Below the pieces are notes generated by a model. The model was not told the DNA's origin, did not search any database, and saw only the letters and a program-made list of their open reading frames with translations. Below are positions 43,174 to 52,140 of a stretch of 64,000 nucleotides of DNA, piece after piece; within the stretch, counting starts at the first letter, position 1; every line of letters begins with the position of its first letter. This DNA is from Bacillota bacterium. Lineage in GTDB: Bacteria; Bacillota; Clostridia; Acetivibrionales; DSM-27016. The position numbers were made by a program, and so were the translations under genes. Location of the stretch: NCBI GenBank assembly GCA_023390115.1, contig JAEWDM010000010.1, positions 8,889 to 72,888 on the forward strand, written 5' to 3'.

Positions 43174-45243
43174 TCATATAATTCTTTTAAACATTTTTTC
43201 AAGCTCATGCTTTGTAAGCTTTACAATTGTAGGCCTGCCATGCGGACAGGTGTAAGGGTTATCAAGCCTGGCCAAATCCTCCAGCAGGCTCCTTATTTCC
43301 GCACCGTCCAGCCTCTTATTGGCCTTGACGGCAGCCTTACAGGCTATGGTATACAAAGCCTCCTCAGCTACTGCGCCATAAGAATTTTTATCAAAGCCGG
43401 ACCCTGCCGAGCTTATAATTTTATCCAGAACCTCAATGAAGGCCTCTTTTGCAGAAATGCCGCTATCGCTGTAGGGTATAGACCTTAGCATAATTGTATT
43501 ATTGCCAAAGCTTTCATAAATAAAACCCAGGCCTTCAAGAAATTCCGCCGTCTCCTCGAGGAATTTTATCTCCTGATTTGTGAGCTCTATAACAACAGGA
43601 GATATAAGCTGCTGGCAAATAGAATCACGATTAATATATTTCTTTCTTAAGCTCTCATACATTATTCTTTCATGAGCGGCATGCTGGTCAAGCATAATCA
43701 GCTCATTGCACAGCTCAAGAATGATATAGGTATTAAAGGCCTGTCCTATAATCGCGGCATCCGTGGCAAGCCTTGCGGCATTATTTTCTTCAGCCTCATC
43801 ATAAGCCTCAGCTATACTGCAAAATTTACCGTCAGCTTTGGATTCATCCTGAATGCCTTGATATTGCAATTCTAAGGGAACGGCCTTCTGCCTGTCATTG
43901 TTTCCGGCATCGGGAGTATTTGGGTACAACAGCTCCCCCTTTTGGAGCTCTTCCTTTACTTCAGGAATGTATCTGTCTTTATTCCTTTCAGCAATGAATT
44001 CCGGCATAGCGTGCTTTGTACTCTCCGTCTGAAAGCTTTTGTCTTTTTGAGGGGTATTATATTGCGCCGGAATATGTCCTTCCCCATCCCTGTTTGCAAG
44101 GTCTCCTCGCTTAAGGAAGCCGGCTTCGTCTCTCGCTCCGGTATTCCGCGCCGTATCAATTCTTTGCTGCACATATTTAAAGCCGGAATCCTGCTGATTG
44201 CCAAATTTATAGGAATCCTTGACGTCATGGCCGACATGTGCCTCCTTTACGAGGGATTTTCCTGCAAGAGCATTGCTTACGGCATGAAAAATGCTTCTGA
44301 AAATCTCTTTTTCCTCTGAAAATCTTATTTCCATTTTTGTAGGGTGAACATTTACATCTATCAGCAGTGGACTAATTTTAATATTTACAACTGCAAAGGG
44401 AAACTTGTTTTTCATTAAAAAGGTTTTGTACGCCTCGTCGATTGCTGACGAAACCAATTTGCTTTTTATATACCTTCCGTTTATAAATATAGACTGGTAA
44501 TTCCTCGTGGAGCGTACAATCTCGGGCCTGCCAGCGTAGCCCTCAATTCTGGCCCTTTCGTCCTCATAGTCAATTTTCAGTGTCTGCCTTGCAATATCCT
44601 TTCCGTAAATACTGAATATGGCACTCAAAAGATCGTTATTTCCCGGAGTATGCAGCACGGTGGCGCCGTTGCTTATAAGCCTCATGGATATATGAGGCCT
44701 TGCAAGTGCAATACGGCTTACTATATCGGATATATAGCCTGCCTCAGTGCTGTCCTTCTTTAAAAATTTAAACCTGGCAGGAGTATTGTAAAAGAGATCC
44801 CTTACGGTAAATACCGTCCCTACGGCACAGCCTGCCTGCTTAACCTCCCTGACGGAGCCTCCCTGCACTTTTACACAAATACCGTAGGGGTTTTTACTCA
44901 CTCGCGTAATAAGCTCCACGGAAGAAACCGACGCTATGCTTGCAAGTGCTTCTCCCCTGAAGCCGAGAGTAGCTATTGCCTCAAGGTCTCCCGAGCTTCT
45001 GATCTTGCTTGTGGCATGGCGCTCAAAAGCAATCTCGGCGTCATCCTCCTCAATGCCCGAGCCGTTATCCGACACCCTTATAAAGGTAATTCCGCCATTT
45101 TTTATTTCTACTGAAACGGAAGAAGCCCCCGCATCTATAGAATTCTCAACAAGCTCCTTTACAACCGAGGCCGGTCTTTCAACAACCTCTCCCGCGGCTA
45201 TTTTGTTTGAGGTGCCCTCATCCAGCACAACTATATTTCCCAA
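43174..45243 (-). CDS. mutL: DNA mismatch repair endonuclease MutL
   Basis: A 689-residue protein with an N-terminal GHKL ATPase (ELVENSIDAGASS, DNGSGIEEDD, GFRGEALASIASV), a long charged linker (about 335-490) and a C-terminal dimerisation domain carrying the endonuclease motif DQHAAHERIMYE (DQHAx2Ex4E) and CPHGRPT. It is thus the nicking type used by bacteria that lack MutH. Start TTG 45243 follows GGAGGTGGTGTGA. mutS is upstream. Confidence 0.96.
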   Translation of the reverse strand: MGNIVVLDEGTSNKIAAGEVVERPASVVKELVENSIDAGASSVSVEIKNGGITFIRVSDNGSGIEEDDAEIAFERHATSKIRSSGDLEAIATLGFRGEALASIASVSSVELITRVSKNPYGICVKVQGGSVREVKQAGCAVGTVFTVRDLFYNTPARFKFLKKDSTEAGYISDIVSRIALARPHISMRLISNGATVLHTPGNNDLLSAIFSIYGKDIARQTLKIDYEDERARIEGYAGRPEIVRSTRNYQSIFINGRYIKSKLVSSAIDEAYKTFLMKNKFPFAVVNIKISPLLIDVNVHPTKMEIRFSEEKEIFRSIFHAVSNALAGKSLVKEAHVGHDVKDSYKFGNQQDSGFKYVQQRIDTARNTGARDEAGFLKRGDLANRDGEGHIPAQYNTPQKDKSFQTESTKHAMPEFIAERNKDRYIPEVKEELQKGELLYPNTPDAGNNDRQKAVPLELQYQGIQDESKADGKFCSIAEAYDEAEENNAARLATDAAIIGQAFNTYIILELCNELIMLDQHAAHERIMYESLRKKYINRDSICQQLISPVVIELTNQEIKFLEETAEFLEGLGFIYESFGNNTIMLRSIPYSDSGISAKEAFIEVLDKIISSAGSGFDKNSYGAVAEEALYTIACKAAVKANKRLDGAEIRSLLEDLARLDNPYTCPHGRPTIVKLTKHELEKMFKRII

Positions 45244-45317
45244 TCACACCACCTCCTTTGTCTCTTGGTGAAATCTCTGGTGCCCGGTAACAGAATTTGC
45301 CTCCAGCAGTCAGGGCA

Positions 45318-47957
45318 CTAGCTGTTTTTTATTTTCCGCTGCAGCCCGTACAGCACATTTAAGGCTTCAACGGGAGTAAGCTCATGCACGCTTAAGGCCT
45401 TCAGCTCACTTATTACTTCATCACAGCATTTTGACCTTGTATTGAATGAGAATAAATCCATTTGCCCCTCTATCGCTTTTTTTGCTTTTCTCTGCTTTGC
45501 GTTCCTTTTGCTTATATCGGCATCTTCAAGCTCTCCTAAAATCTCCCTCGCTCTGCCTATTATGCGCTGAGGAACCCCCGCAAGCCTTGCAACCTGTATG
45601 CCGTAGCTTCCGTCAGCACCGCCCCGGATTATTTTTCTTAAAAATATTATGTCCTCTCCCTTTTCCCTCACAGATATGCAATAATTCTTTATACCCGTTA
45701 TTTTGCCCTCAAGCTCCGTTAATTCATGATAATGGGTTGCAAACAGAGTCCTGCAGCCCAGCCTCTCCCGGTCACTTATAAATTCAATAACCGACCACGC
45801 TATACTAAGACCGTCAAAGGTGCTCGTACCCCTTCCTATTTCATCAAGTATGAGAAGGCTTTTAGGAGAAGCGTTTTTTAATATGTTTGCTACCTCCGAC
45901 ATCTCTACCATAAAGGTGCTTTGCCCTGCCGCAAGATCGTCGGAGGCTCCTACCCTTGTAAATATGCGGTCCGCAATTCCTATATGCGCGCCTGACGCAG
46001 GCACGAAGCTTCCCATCTGAGCCATTAAAACAATTATGGCAACCTGTCTCATATAGGTTGATTTTCCCGCCATATTAGGGCCGGTAATAACTGCAAGCCT
46101 GTTGTCACAGGTGTCGAGAAGCGTGTCGTTGGGAACAAAGGAGGACTGCTGGAATGCAGGGCTTTGAGCCATCATTTTTTCAACAACAGGATGTCTGCCA
46201 TCCTTTATATCTATTATGCCCTCCGCTGTCATTTCGGGCCTTGAATAGCCTTCCCTGTCCGCTACCTCCGCAAGAGAGCATATTACGTCTATTTCCGCGA
46301 TTGCCTCCGCAGTATCCTTTATTCTGCCCACCTCAAGCGCAATGGTATTTTTTATGCCGGTAAACAATTCATATTCCAGAACAATAACCTTTTCCTCCGC
46401 CCCCAATATGCTTTCCTCAATTTCCTTCAATTCGGGGGTAATATACCTTTCGCAGTTTGCCAGAGTCTGTTTTCTTATATAGCTTTCGGGAACAAGAGAA
46501 AAGTATGACTTTGTTACCTCTATATAAAATCCGAAAACCTTGTTAAATCCTACCTTAAGATTTTTTATCCCGGTCTTGTCACGCTCGGATGTCTCCAGAG
46601 CGGCAATCCAGTCCCTTCCCTCGGTGGTAGCCCTTCTTAGCCTGTCAACCTCCTCATTATAACCCTGCTTAATAAGCCCTCCGTCCTTAATCGAAATGGG
46701 AGGATCCTCAATTATTGCTCTCTCAATCAGTCCGAATATATCCTCCAGAGTATCAAGCTGCTCATAGCAGCGAAGATTCAGTTCAGCCCCGCAGCCCTTT
46801 AATACCCCCTTGATATGTGGAATCTGTCCTATGGAATTCTTCAGTGAAATCAGATCTCTGCAATTTACATTCCCCAGAATAATTTTTCCCATAAGCCGCT
46901 CAATGTCATATACCCTTTTTAACAGCTCACGTATTTCCATACGCAGCATGAATTTGTCCTTGATTTCTTCAACTGCGTCAAGCCTGTCGTTTATGTCCCT
47001 TATATTTATCAGGGGCTGTTCTATCCACTTTCTTATATTCCTGCCTCCCATTGACGTCATGGTCCTGTCCAGCACCCACAGCAGGCTGCCCTTTCGTGAC
47101 TTGTCCCGCATCGTTTCGGTAAGCTCCAAATTTCTTCTGGTAGATACGTCAATGCTCATGTATTCCTCAACCGAATACATGCTTATGCACTGAATATGGC
47201 CCAGATTAACCTTCTGTGTCTGCTCAAGGTATTCTAAAAGGGCCCCTGACGCATTCAATGAAATATCGGGCTGCCGAAAGGAAGAACAAAGCTCTTCAAA
47301 TTTGCCTCCTATTTTTTTATACGCCGTCTCACTTTCAAAATAAATGTCTTCAAAGGAGGTTATGTAAGAATTAAATCTTGAGGCTATAGATTCAACACAG
47401 CCGGCATCCTCCAGAAACTCACCGTTTGCAATAATCTCCGAAGGAGAAAACCTGGCAATCTCATCAATTAGCTTTCCCGCCGTATTTCCCCTGTCTATTC
47501 CGGCTGCCTTAAACTCGCCTGTAGATATGTCAACCGCTGCAATTCCGAAAAAATTCCCTCTCTTATATATTGACATAAGGTAGTTGTTTTTTTTATCATC
47601 CAGCATTGATGCATCTATTACAGTCCCCGGCGTAACAACCCTTATAACATCTCTTTTTACAATTCCCTTTGCAACGGAAGGATCCTCAACCTGCTCACAT
47701 ATTGCCACCTTAAAGCCTTTGTTTATCAGCTTTGCTATATACGACTCGGCAGAATGAAAGGGCACCCCGCACATCGGAGCCCTTTCATCCATACCGCAGT
47801 CTCTTCCTGTAAGAGTAATTTCCAGCTCCTTAGATGCCACCTCGGCATCCTTAAAAAACATTTCGTAGAAATCGCCAAGCCTGAAAAAAAGTATGCAATC
47901 CTTATATTGGTTTTTAATATCAAAATACTGCTGCATCATCGGTGTCAATGCTGCCAT
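45318..47957 (-). CDS. mutS: DNA mismatch repair protein MutS
   Basis: A full-length MutS of 879 residues. The mismatch-contacting Phe-x-Glu is in RLGDFYEMF near the N-terminus. The ATPase has the Walker A GPNMAGKSTYMRQ, the Walker B LILDEIGRGTSTFDG and ATHYHELTEL. ATG 47957 follows AGAGG at nine bases; a TTG three codons earlier overlaps it. It forms a repair operon with mutL. Confidence 0.97.
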   Translation of the reverse strand: MAALTPMMQQYFDIKNQYKDCILFFRLGDFYEMFFKDAEVASKELEITLTGRDCGMDERAPMCGVPFHSAESYIAKLINKGFKVAICEQVEDPSVAKGIVKRDVIRVVTPGTVIDASMLDDKKNNYLMSIYKRGNFFGIAAVDISTGEFKAAGIDRGNTAGKLIDEIARFSPSEIIANGEFLEDAGCVESIASRFNSYITSFEDIYFESETAYKKIGGKFEELCSSFRQPDISLNASGALLEYLEQTQKVNLGHIQCISMYSVEEYMSIDVSTRRNLELTETMRDKSRKGSLLWVLDRTMTSMGGRNIRKWIEQPLINIRDINDRLDAVEEIKDKFMLRMEIRELLKRVYDIERLMGKIILGNVNCRDLISLKNSIGQIPHIKGVLKGCGAELNLRCYEQLDTLEDIFGLIERAIIEDPPISIKDGGLIKQGYNEEVDRLRRATTEGRDWIAALETSERDKTGIKNLKVGFNKVFGFYIEVTKSYFSLVPESYIRKQTLANCERYITPELKEIEESILGAEEKVIVLEYELFTGIKNTIALEVGRIKDTAEAIAEIDVICSLAEVADREGYSRPEMTAEGIIDIKDGRHPVVEKMMAQSPAFQQSSFVPNDTLLDTCDNRLAVITGPNMAGKSTYMRQVAIIVLMAQMGSFVPASGAHIGIADRIFTRVGASDDLAAGQSTFMVEMSEVANILKNASPKSLLILDEIGRGTSTFDGLSIAWSVIEFISDRERLGCRTLFATHYHELTELEGKITGIKNYCISVREKGEDIIFLRKIIRGGADGSYGIQVARLAGVPQRIIGRAREILGELEDADISKRNAKQRKAKKAIEGQMDLFSFNTRSKCCDEVISELKALSVHELTPVEALNVLYGLQRKIKNS

Positions 47958-47997
47958 ATCCGCCAACCTCTTTCAGAAAATTTCAAATTTGATTTTG

Positions 47998-48390
47998 TTA
48001 AGGGGCATGCTGTCCGCATCCCCCGCATGAGCCGCAGCCGCCTGTGGAGCATGGCTCCTCCCCTGTTATAGCATATATCATTACGCTGTTTATGGTGCTC
48101 ATGAGCCTGTCAAATTCATTTTTCGCTTCAATGTAGTTTTTTGTAATCCCATAGTCATTTATCTCTCTCTGCTTTGCCGCAAGTCTTTGATTTATGCCTT
48201 CTGTCACCGGCTTTCCGCTGTCTTCTCTTAAGGCTCTTGCAGCCTCCACCTGAAGGAGCTTATAGTCAGTCATAAGAGCTCTGGCCCTTTCATCCATCTC
48301 TATTCTCTCTTCGGCCTTTGTCAATCTGCTCATCTGCTCGGAATCAGCAATCATCAGCCCAAGCTCTGTGGCCTTTTCAATAATATCCAT
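47998..48390 (-). CDS. YlbF/YmcA-family protein with cysteine-rich tail
   Basis: A 130-residue helical protein of the YlbF/YmcA (RicA/RicF) family, with a C-terminal Cys-rich tail (CSTGGCGSCGGCGQHAP). In Bacillus, YlbF-YmcA-YaaT bind Fe-S clusters and stimulate RNase Y and phosphorelay events. ATG 48390 is chosen because AAAGGAGAGG is just ahead of it; a longer start six codons upstream has no site. It sits between miaB and mutS, a common place for this family. Confidence 0.88.
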   Translation of the reverse strand: MDIIEKATELGLMIADSEQMSRLTKAEERIEMDERARALMTDYKLLQVEAARALREDSGKPVTEGINQRLAAKQREINDYGITKNYIEAKNEFDRLMSTINSVMIYAITGEEPCSTGGCGSCGGCGQHAP

Positions 48391-48433
48391 TTTCCTCTCC
48401 TTTGCCATAATTTAAATTCTATCACAAAACGAT

Positions 48434-49870
48434 TTATAAGGCAAAGCCCGGCCTTTCCCACCTTATAACCTTCCCCTCAAGAGACCAGGTGTGAACCCCT
48501 TCTATTTTTACAGTAACAAGCTTTCCTGCCATTTCGCTGCTTCCCTGAAAATTAACCACCTTATTTGTTCCCGTTCTGCCCGTAAAGGCGGCATCACTGC
48601 TCTTACTGAGGCCCTCTGCCAAAACCTCTGTTTCCATACCCATATAGCTTAAGTTAATTTCTTTGCTTATGCGGTTTTGAACCTCAAGAAGCCTTTCAAA
48701 TCTGAGCTTCTTAGCCTCCTCCGTAACCTGCAGGACATTTTTTGCCGCCGGAGTCCCAGTTCTTTTTGAATAAAGAAAGGTGTACGCAGAATCGAACCGA
48801 ACTCTCTCAAGTATGTCCAGAGTTTCATTAAAATCCTCTTCCGTTTCTCCTGGGAACCCTACAATTATATCTGTTGTAAAGGCTATTCCCGGAACAGCGC
48901 TCCTGACCTTTTCCACAAGGCTTAAGTAATGCTCCCTTGAATATTTCCTGTTCATTTCCTTTAATACCTTCGTGCTGCCAGACTGTACCGGAAGATGAAG
49001 ATGAGGACATACCTTTTCACAATTCCTTATCGCATAGATAAGCTCATCCGTCAAATCCTTTGGGTGAGAGGTCATAAACCTGATTCTTTCTATCCCGGAA
49101 ACCCTGTTAACCTCACTTAAAAGCTTTGCAAAGCTGGTATCCCGCCCCAAATCCTTACCAAAGGAGTTAACATTCTGCCCTAAAAGGGTTATCTCCTTGC
49201 AGCCATGTTGTCCTAACATGTTGACCTCATTAACTATATCGGAAATGCTTCTGCTTCTCTCTCTTCCTCTGACATAAGGCACAATACAATAGGAACAGTA
49301 ATTGTTGCATCCGTACATCACGGTTACAAAGGCCTTTATGCCCTGCTTTCTCTGTATAGGCATGCCCTCTGCAACAGCTCCTGTCGTCTCCCATATGTCT
49401 ATTATGCGGTCATGTGAATTGAGTGAGCTGAACAAAAGCTCGGGAAATTTATACAGATTGTGGGTGCCGAAAATGAGATCTACATGCCTGTATTTTCTCT
49501 TTATATGCTCAACGACCTCTTTTTGCTGCATCATACAGCCGCATACTGCTATGGCTATTTCAGGCTTTTCCTCCTTGAGCTTTTTTAAGGCTCCGAGGTG
49601 CCCGTACACCTTGAGCTCGGCATTTTCTCTTACGCAGCAGGTATTATATATTATTACGTCGCTGTCCTCAGGCTTTTCAGTCTCAACATAGCCCATATTC
49701 GAAAGCATTCCAGCAAGCCTCTCCGAGTCATTCTCATTCATCTGGCAGCCAAAGGTCGTTACGGAATACCTTTTCAATCTTCCGAGGTTAAGCTCCTTAA
49801 TATTATTGATAAATTCCTTTTGCTTTAGTATTTCCTCCTGCGGTACACATACTGTCTGTCTTTCGCTCAT
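48434..49870 (-). CDS. miaB: tRNA-2-methylthio-N6-dimethylallyladenosine synthase
   Basis: A 478-residue radical SAM methylthiotransferase. The N-terminal UPF0004 cluster cysteines are in TFGCQMNENDSE, NTCCVRENAE and VCGCMMQQ. The radical SAM cluster is CNNYCSYC (CxxxCxxC), and a C-terminal TRAM domain follows. ATG 49870 is chosen over an upstream in-frame start because GGAGAGGG lies before it. A terminator and a possible structured leader RNA lie upstream. Confidence 0.96.
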   Translation of the reverse strand: MSERQTVCVPQEEILKQKEFINNIKELNLGRLKRYSVTTFGCQMNENDSERLAGMLSNMGYVETEKPEDSDVIIYNTCCVRENAELKVYGHLGALKKLKEEKPEIAIAVCGCMMQQKEVVEHIKRKYRHVDLIFGTHNLYKFPELLFSSLNSHDRIIDIWETTGAVAEGMPIQRKQGIKAFVTVMYGCNNYCSYCIVPYVRGRERSRSISDIVNEVNMLGQHGCKEITLLGQNVNSFGKDLGRDTSFAKLLSEVNRVSGIERIRFMTSHPKDLTDELIYAIRNCEKVCPHLHLPVQSGSTKVLKEMNRKYSREHYLSLVEKVRSAVPGIAFTTDIIVGFPGETEEDFNETLDILERVRFDSAYTFLYSKRTGTPAAKNVLQVTEEAKKLRFERLLEVQNRISKEINLSYMGMETEVLAEGLSKSSDAAFTGRTGTNKVVNFQGSSEMAGKLVTVKIEGVHTWSLEGKVIRWERPGFAL

Positions 49871-49936
49871 CTTTAAAGACCCTCTCCGGCAAAGCAAGTT
49901 TATAATTACGCTCTAAAAAATGCCTTCATATATAAC

Positions 49937-49978
49937 AAAAAACGTAGCTGACGGTAATAATATTATTACCTTTGCTAC
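49937..49978 (-). terminator. Terminator upstream of miaB
   Basis: On the minus strand GTAGC, then the 18-bp palindrome GGTAATAATATTATTACC, then GCTAC form one long hairpin (49944-49978) followed by GTTTTTTG. It ends whatever RNA starts near 50087, 74 bases before miaB. Confidence 0.78.
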
Positions 49979-50087
49979 ATCATCCAAACATTAAACGAAT
50001 AGCATTGCCTCCCAGAAGCTGCTTTGCAGCACTGCGCCTGACTTCTTTAAGCCCGGCCTTGTGCAGGTTAAAGGCATTTTATTGCTC
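49944..50087 (-). ncRNA. Candidate structured RNA or miaB leader
   Basis: A strong promoter (50094-50122) and a terminator (49944-49978) bracket about 140 bases with no reading frame. Within are GCCTT / AAGGC and GCTGC-AAA-GCAGC hairpins, and TGCCT can pair with AGGCA across the whole segment. I could not match it to a known riboswitch or to 6S RNA by eye. It could be a free small RNA or an attenuated leader of miaB. Confidence 0.45.
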
Positions 50088-50093
50088 AACGCT

Positions 50094-50122
50094 ATTTTAA
50101 CAATTGCACCAACCTATGTCAA
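50094..50122 (-). promoter_or_regulatory. Strong promoter in the miaB upstream region
   Basis: TTGACA (50117-50122), a 17-base spacer and TAAAAT (50094-50099) on the minus strand, pointing at the candidate RNA. Confidence 0.75.
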
Positions 50123-50396
50123 GACATTGTAATATATAATGCACGGTAAAAGCATGGGCCAACTTCCTACCAAAGCTCTTTATTTAGAGTTTTAAAAAAT
50201 GCCATTTAAGCAATTTATATTCAGTAGGAAAGAATGATTTGCGGTGAACGCGTCATTTGGGGGAAAGGAGATAAGCGGGCCGTTTGGCTTGCAGCGCATG
50301 GCCCGCGCATATTATACCGATACGCCGGAAATGTGCACGTTACGCCGGGGGGCTGGACCGGGGCCATGAAAAGTGAATGAGGCGAGAGAACCGTCC
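50123..50396. other. GC-rich intergenic region with small repeats
   Basis: No gene is supported. The right half is richer in GC than its surroundings. It holds a 7-bp hairpin GCGGGCC / GGCCCGC (50275-50281, 50300-50306), a direct repeat TACGCCGG (50321, 50341) and, at the end, a REP-like sequence. Confidence 0.5.
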
Positions 50397-50407
50397 CTAC
50401 GTCTCAC
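50375..50407. repeat. REP-like GAGAACCGTCCC sequence at the PIN gene end
   Basis: The stretch with AGAGAACCGTCCC and GTCTCAC is of a type that I recall as dispersed in clostridial genomes and tied to RAYT transposases. It supplies the last codons and stop of the PIN gene. Recognition is from memory; only one copy of this variant is in the window. Confidence 0.4.
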
Positions 50408-50792
50408 TAACAACACTCAAAAACTTCTGTGGTGTAATTACCATAGGATTACTTGGAAAATGCTTTACATTTCCTGTCACCAGATATGCTTTGGTAGTTT
50501 TGGCAACTTCATAAAACATTTTGTCATCCTCGTCCTCAAATGCATCCAATATGGGTATAGGAACAACCGAAATTCCTGAATGGACAATAAAATCAATCAA
50601 CTGTTTAACCGTCTTCTTTTCAAAGCCAAATTTAGGCCGCAGAAGTACCTCCTGATATTCCGCTATTATCCGGCTGTCGTAACACATTATAACATTTCCG
50701 TTTAATACGTGGTCAATTACCTTTGCCGGACTTCCAGACGGTGACAGAAGCGCGGAAACAAGGATATTAGTATCTATTGCTGCCTTAATCAT
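50397..50792 (-). CDS. PIN-domain toxin
   Basis: A 131-residue PIN-fold protein (COG1569 type): the first acidic residue is in AAIDTNILVSALL, the middle acid in EYQEVLLRP, and DAFEDEDDKMFYEVA and YLVTGNVKHF complete the metal site. Such proteins are usually RNases. It overlaps its antitoxin gene by four bases. The final residues (VVSET) are encoded within a REP-like sequence, so the native C-terminus may have been replaced. Confidence 0.85.
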   Translation of the reverse strand: MIKAAIDTNILVSALLSPSGSPAKVIDHVLNGNVIMCYDSRIIAEYQEVLLRPKFGFEKKTVKQLIDFIVHSGISVVPIPILDAFEDEDDKMFYEVAKTTKAYLVTGNVKHFPSNPMVITPQKFLSVVSET

Positions 50793-51076
50793 TTGCGTTT
50801 CTCCTTACGCATTTTAGATATTTCAGCATCTATTTCCTCCGCAGTTATTTCCGCTCTTCCACTCCTTATTGAAGCAAGACGCAGCTTGTTCACCGCTCTC
50901 ATAGCCACAGACTGGCGTACACTCGCCAGCACGTCTTCAAGACTTTCATCGTCTATCTCAATCATTAATGCACTTGGTTTACCATTATTAGTTATAATCA
51001 CCTCATGAACTTCAGAAAGCTTCTCCCAAACTTCACGTGGGTGTGTCCGTAAATCTCTCACTGTATAAAAGTTCAT
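50789..51076 (-). CDS. Phd/YefM-like antitoxin
   Basis: A 95-residue protein: the N-terminal half (MNFYTVRDLRTHPREVWEKL, EVIITNNGKPSALMIEID) is the Phd/YefM DNA-binding fold, and the acidic/basic C-terminal tail would wrap the toxin. It probably neutralises the downstream PIN protein and represses the pair. Confidence 0.85.
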   Translation of the reverse strand: MNFYTVRDLRTHPREVWEKLSEVHEVIITNNGKPSALMIEIDDESLEDVLASVRQSVAMRAVNKLRLASIRSGRAEITAEEIDAEISKMRKEKRK

Positions 51077-51182
51077 ATCATCACCTCGGTTATTTAATGA
51101 TTTTAGTATATCACATTGTCACCCAAACGTCTACATTTTATACCACCTTTGTTTTCTCAACAGGTAGCTGTTCGATACTTAA

Positions 51183-51223
51183 TTTACAAAAAGGGCCGAA
51201 CATTCTGAATATCCAGCCCCTTT
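51183..51223 (-). terminator. Terminator at the end of the pyr operon
   Basis: On the minus strand AAGGGGCTG pairs with CGGCCCTT (one bulge, one G-U), followed by TTTTTGTAAA. It lies 37 bases past the last pyr-operon gene. Confidence 0.75.
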
Positions 51224-51259
51224 GAAGCTGCCGTGCTTTTTTACCATAAGCGGTCGGCG

Positions 51260-52111
51260 CTATTTTCTCCTTTGCATATACAGCATTGCTCTCTCACGGG
51301 TTTTGGAATCGGAATTCAGGGCTTTTTCCAGAAACTCTGGGTATTGCCGGAAAAACCGGTTTACAAACCCTGACGGATCTGCAATATATTCTATAATCAT
51401 ATTATACTGTTCTTTGCTTATAAGCCCCATAGCCAGGACTTTTTCAAAAAGCGGCCGATCTATTCCTACCATTGCAAAGGATTTTACTCCATGCCCGGAA
51501 AGCATAGCTTCTCCGCCCTGCTTCCGGTCAACCACCACAACACTCCACTTCATCTCTCCCCCTGCTTTTGCAATGGCAGGAATCCATGCCCTTTCATAAC
51601 TCGAAGCTTCAGTTATAAGGTCTGCTATATGAAGCACCTTTTTTCCGCTCAAGCTGCAGACTGTTTCATTTTGTTCCTCATGGGATATGACAGCCGTAAG
51701 ATCCTTATATATTGTTATATGAGGTTTCTTTAACAGCTCTGCAATAATGAGTGAAAAAAACCAGTCTCTTCTTTCTCCTCCCGATATATAGTCAACCTCA
51801 TTTAAATCTATATTTTCTTTAATAAATTCGCACATCTCGTCTATAAGGCCCTTATAAACAGCATCTGAGGAATAATTCCCCAAGGCGGCCTCCAGCACCT
51901 TAGACGGGCAGGAATATACTTCGCCCTTGCTTGCGTCGATTAATGAAAGAAGCTCATTTGCCTTCTCTTCGTTTCCGTATAAAAAATGCGTGTTTATGTA
52001 ATAAGGCCCTATAGTCCCTGAGGTATACCAAAAAGGGCTGTTTTCCGGGCATACCCTCACAGCGTTGGTTTCAAACAGCCATGCCGCAAGCCTTTCATTT
52101 GCATTGCTCAT
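51260..52111 (-). CDS. Orotate phosphoribosyltransferase-like protein (long, divergent)
   Basis: A 283-residue PRTase. OPRT-like segments are YTSGTIGPYYIN (about 29-40), ISGGERRDWFFSLIIAEL, the PRPP loop region HIADLITEASS (about 161-171) and VVVVDRKQGGE. Canonical PyrE has 190-220 residues and two acids in the PRPP motif (DD or ED); here the first is Ala (A-D). It is last in the pyr operon, where pyrE is expected and otherwise missing, so it may supply OMP synthesis or be a regulatory relative. ATG 52111 follows AAGGAGGAAAAT. Confidence 0.75.
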   Translation of the reverse strand: MSNANERLAAWLFETNAVRVCPENSPFWYTSGTIGPYYINTHFLYGNEEKANELLSLIDASKGEVYSCPSKVLEAALGNYSSDAVYKGLIDEMCEFIKENIDLNEVDYISGGERRDWFFSLIIAELLKKPHITIYKDLTAVISHEEQNETVCSLSGKKVLHIADLITEASSYERAWIPAIAKAGGEMKWSVVVVDRKQGGEAMLSGHGVKSFAMVGIDRPLFEKVLAMGLISKEQYNMIIEYIADPSGFVNRFFRQYPEFLEKALNSDSKTRERAMLYMQRRK

Positions 52112-52140
52112 ATTTTCCTCCTTAAAAAGCAACTCAGTAT

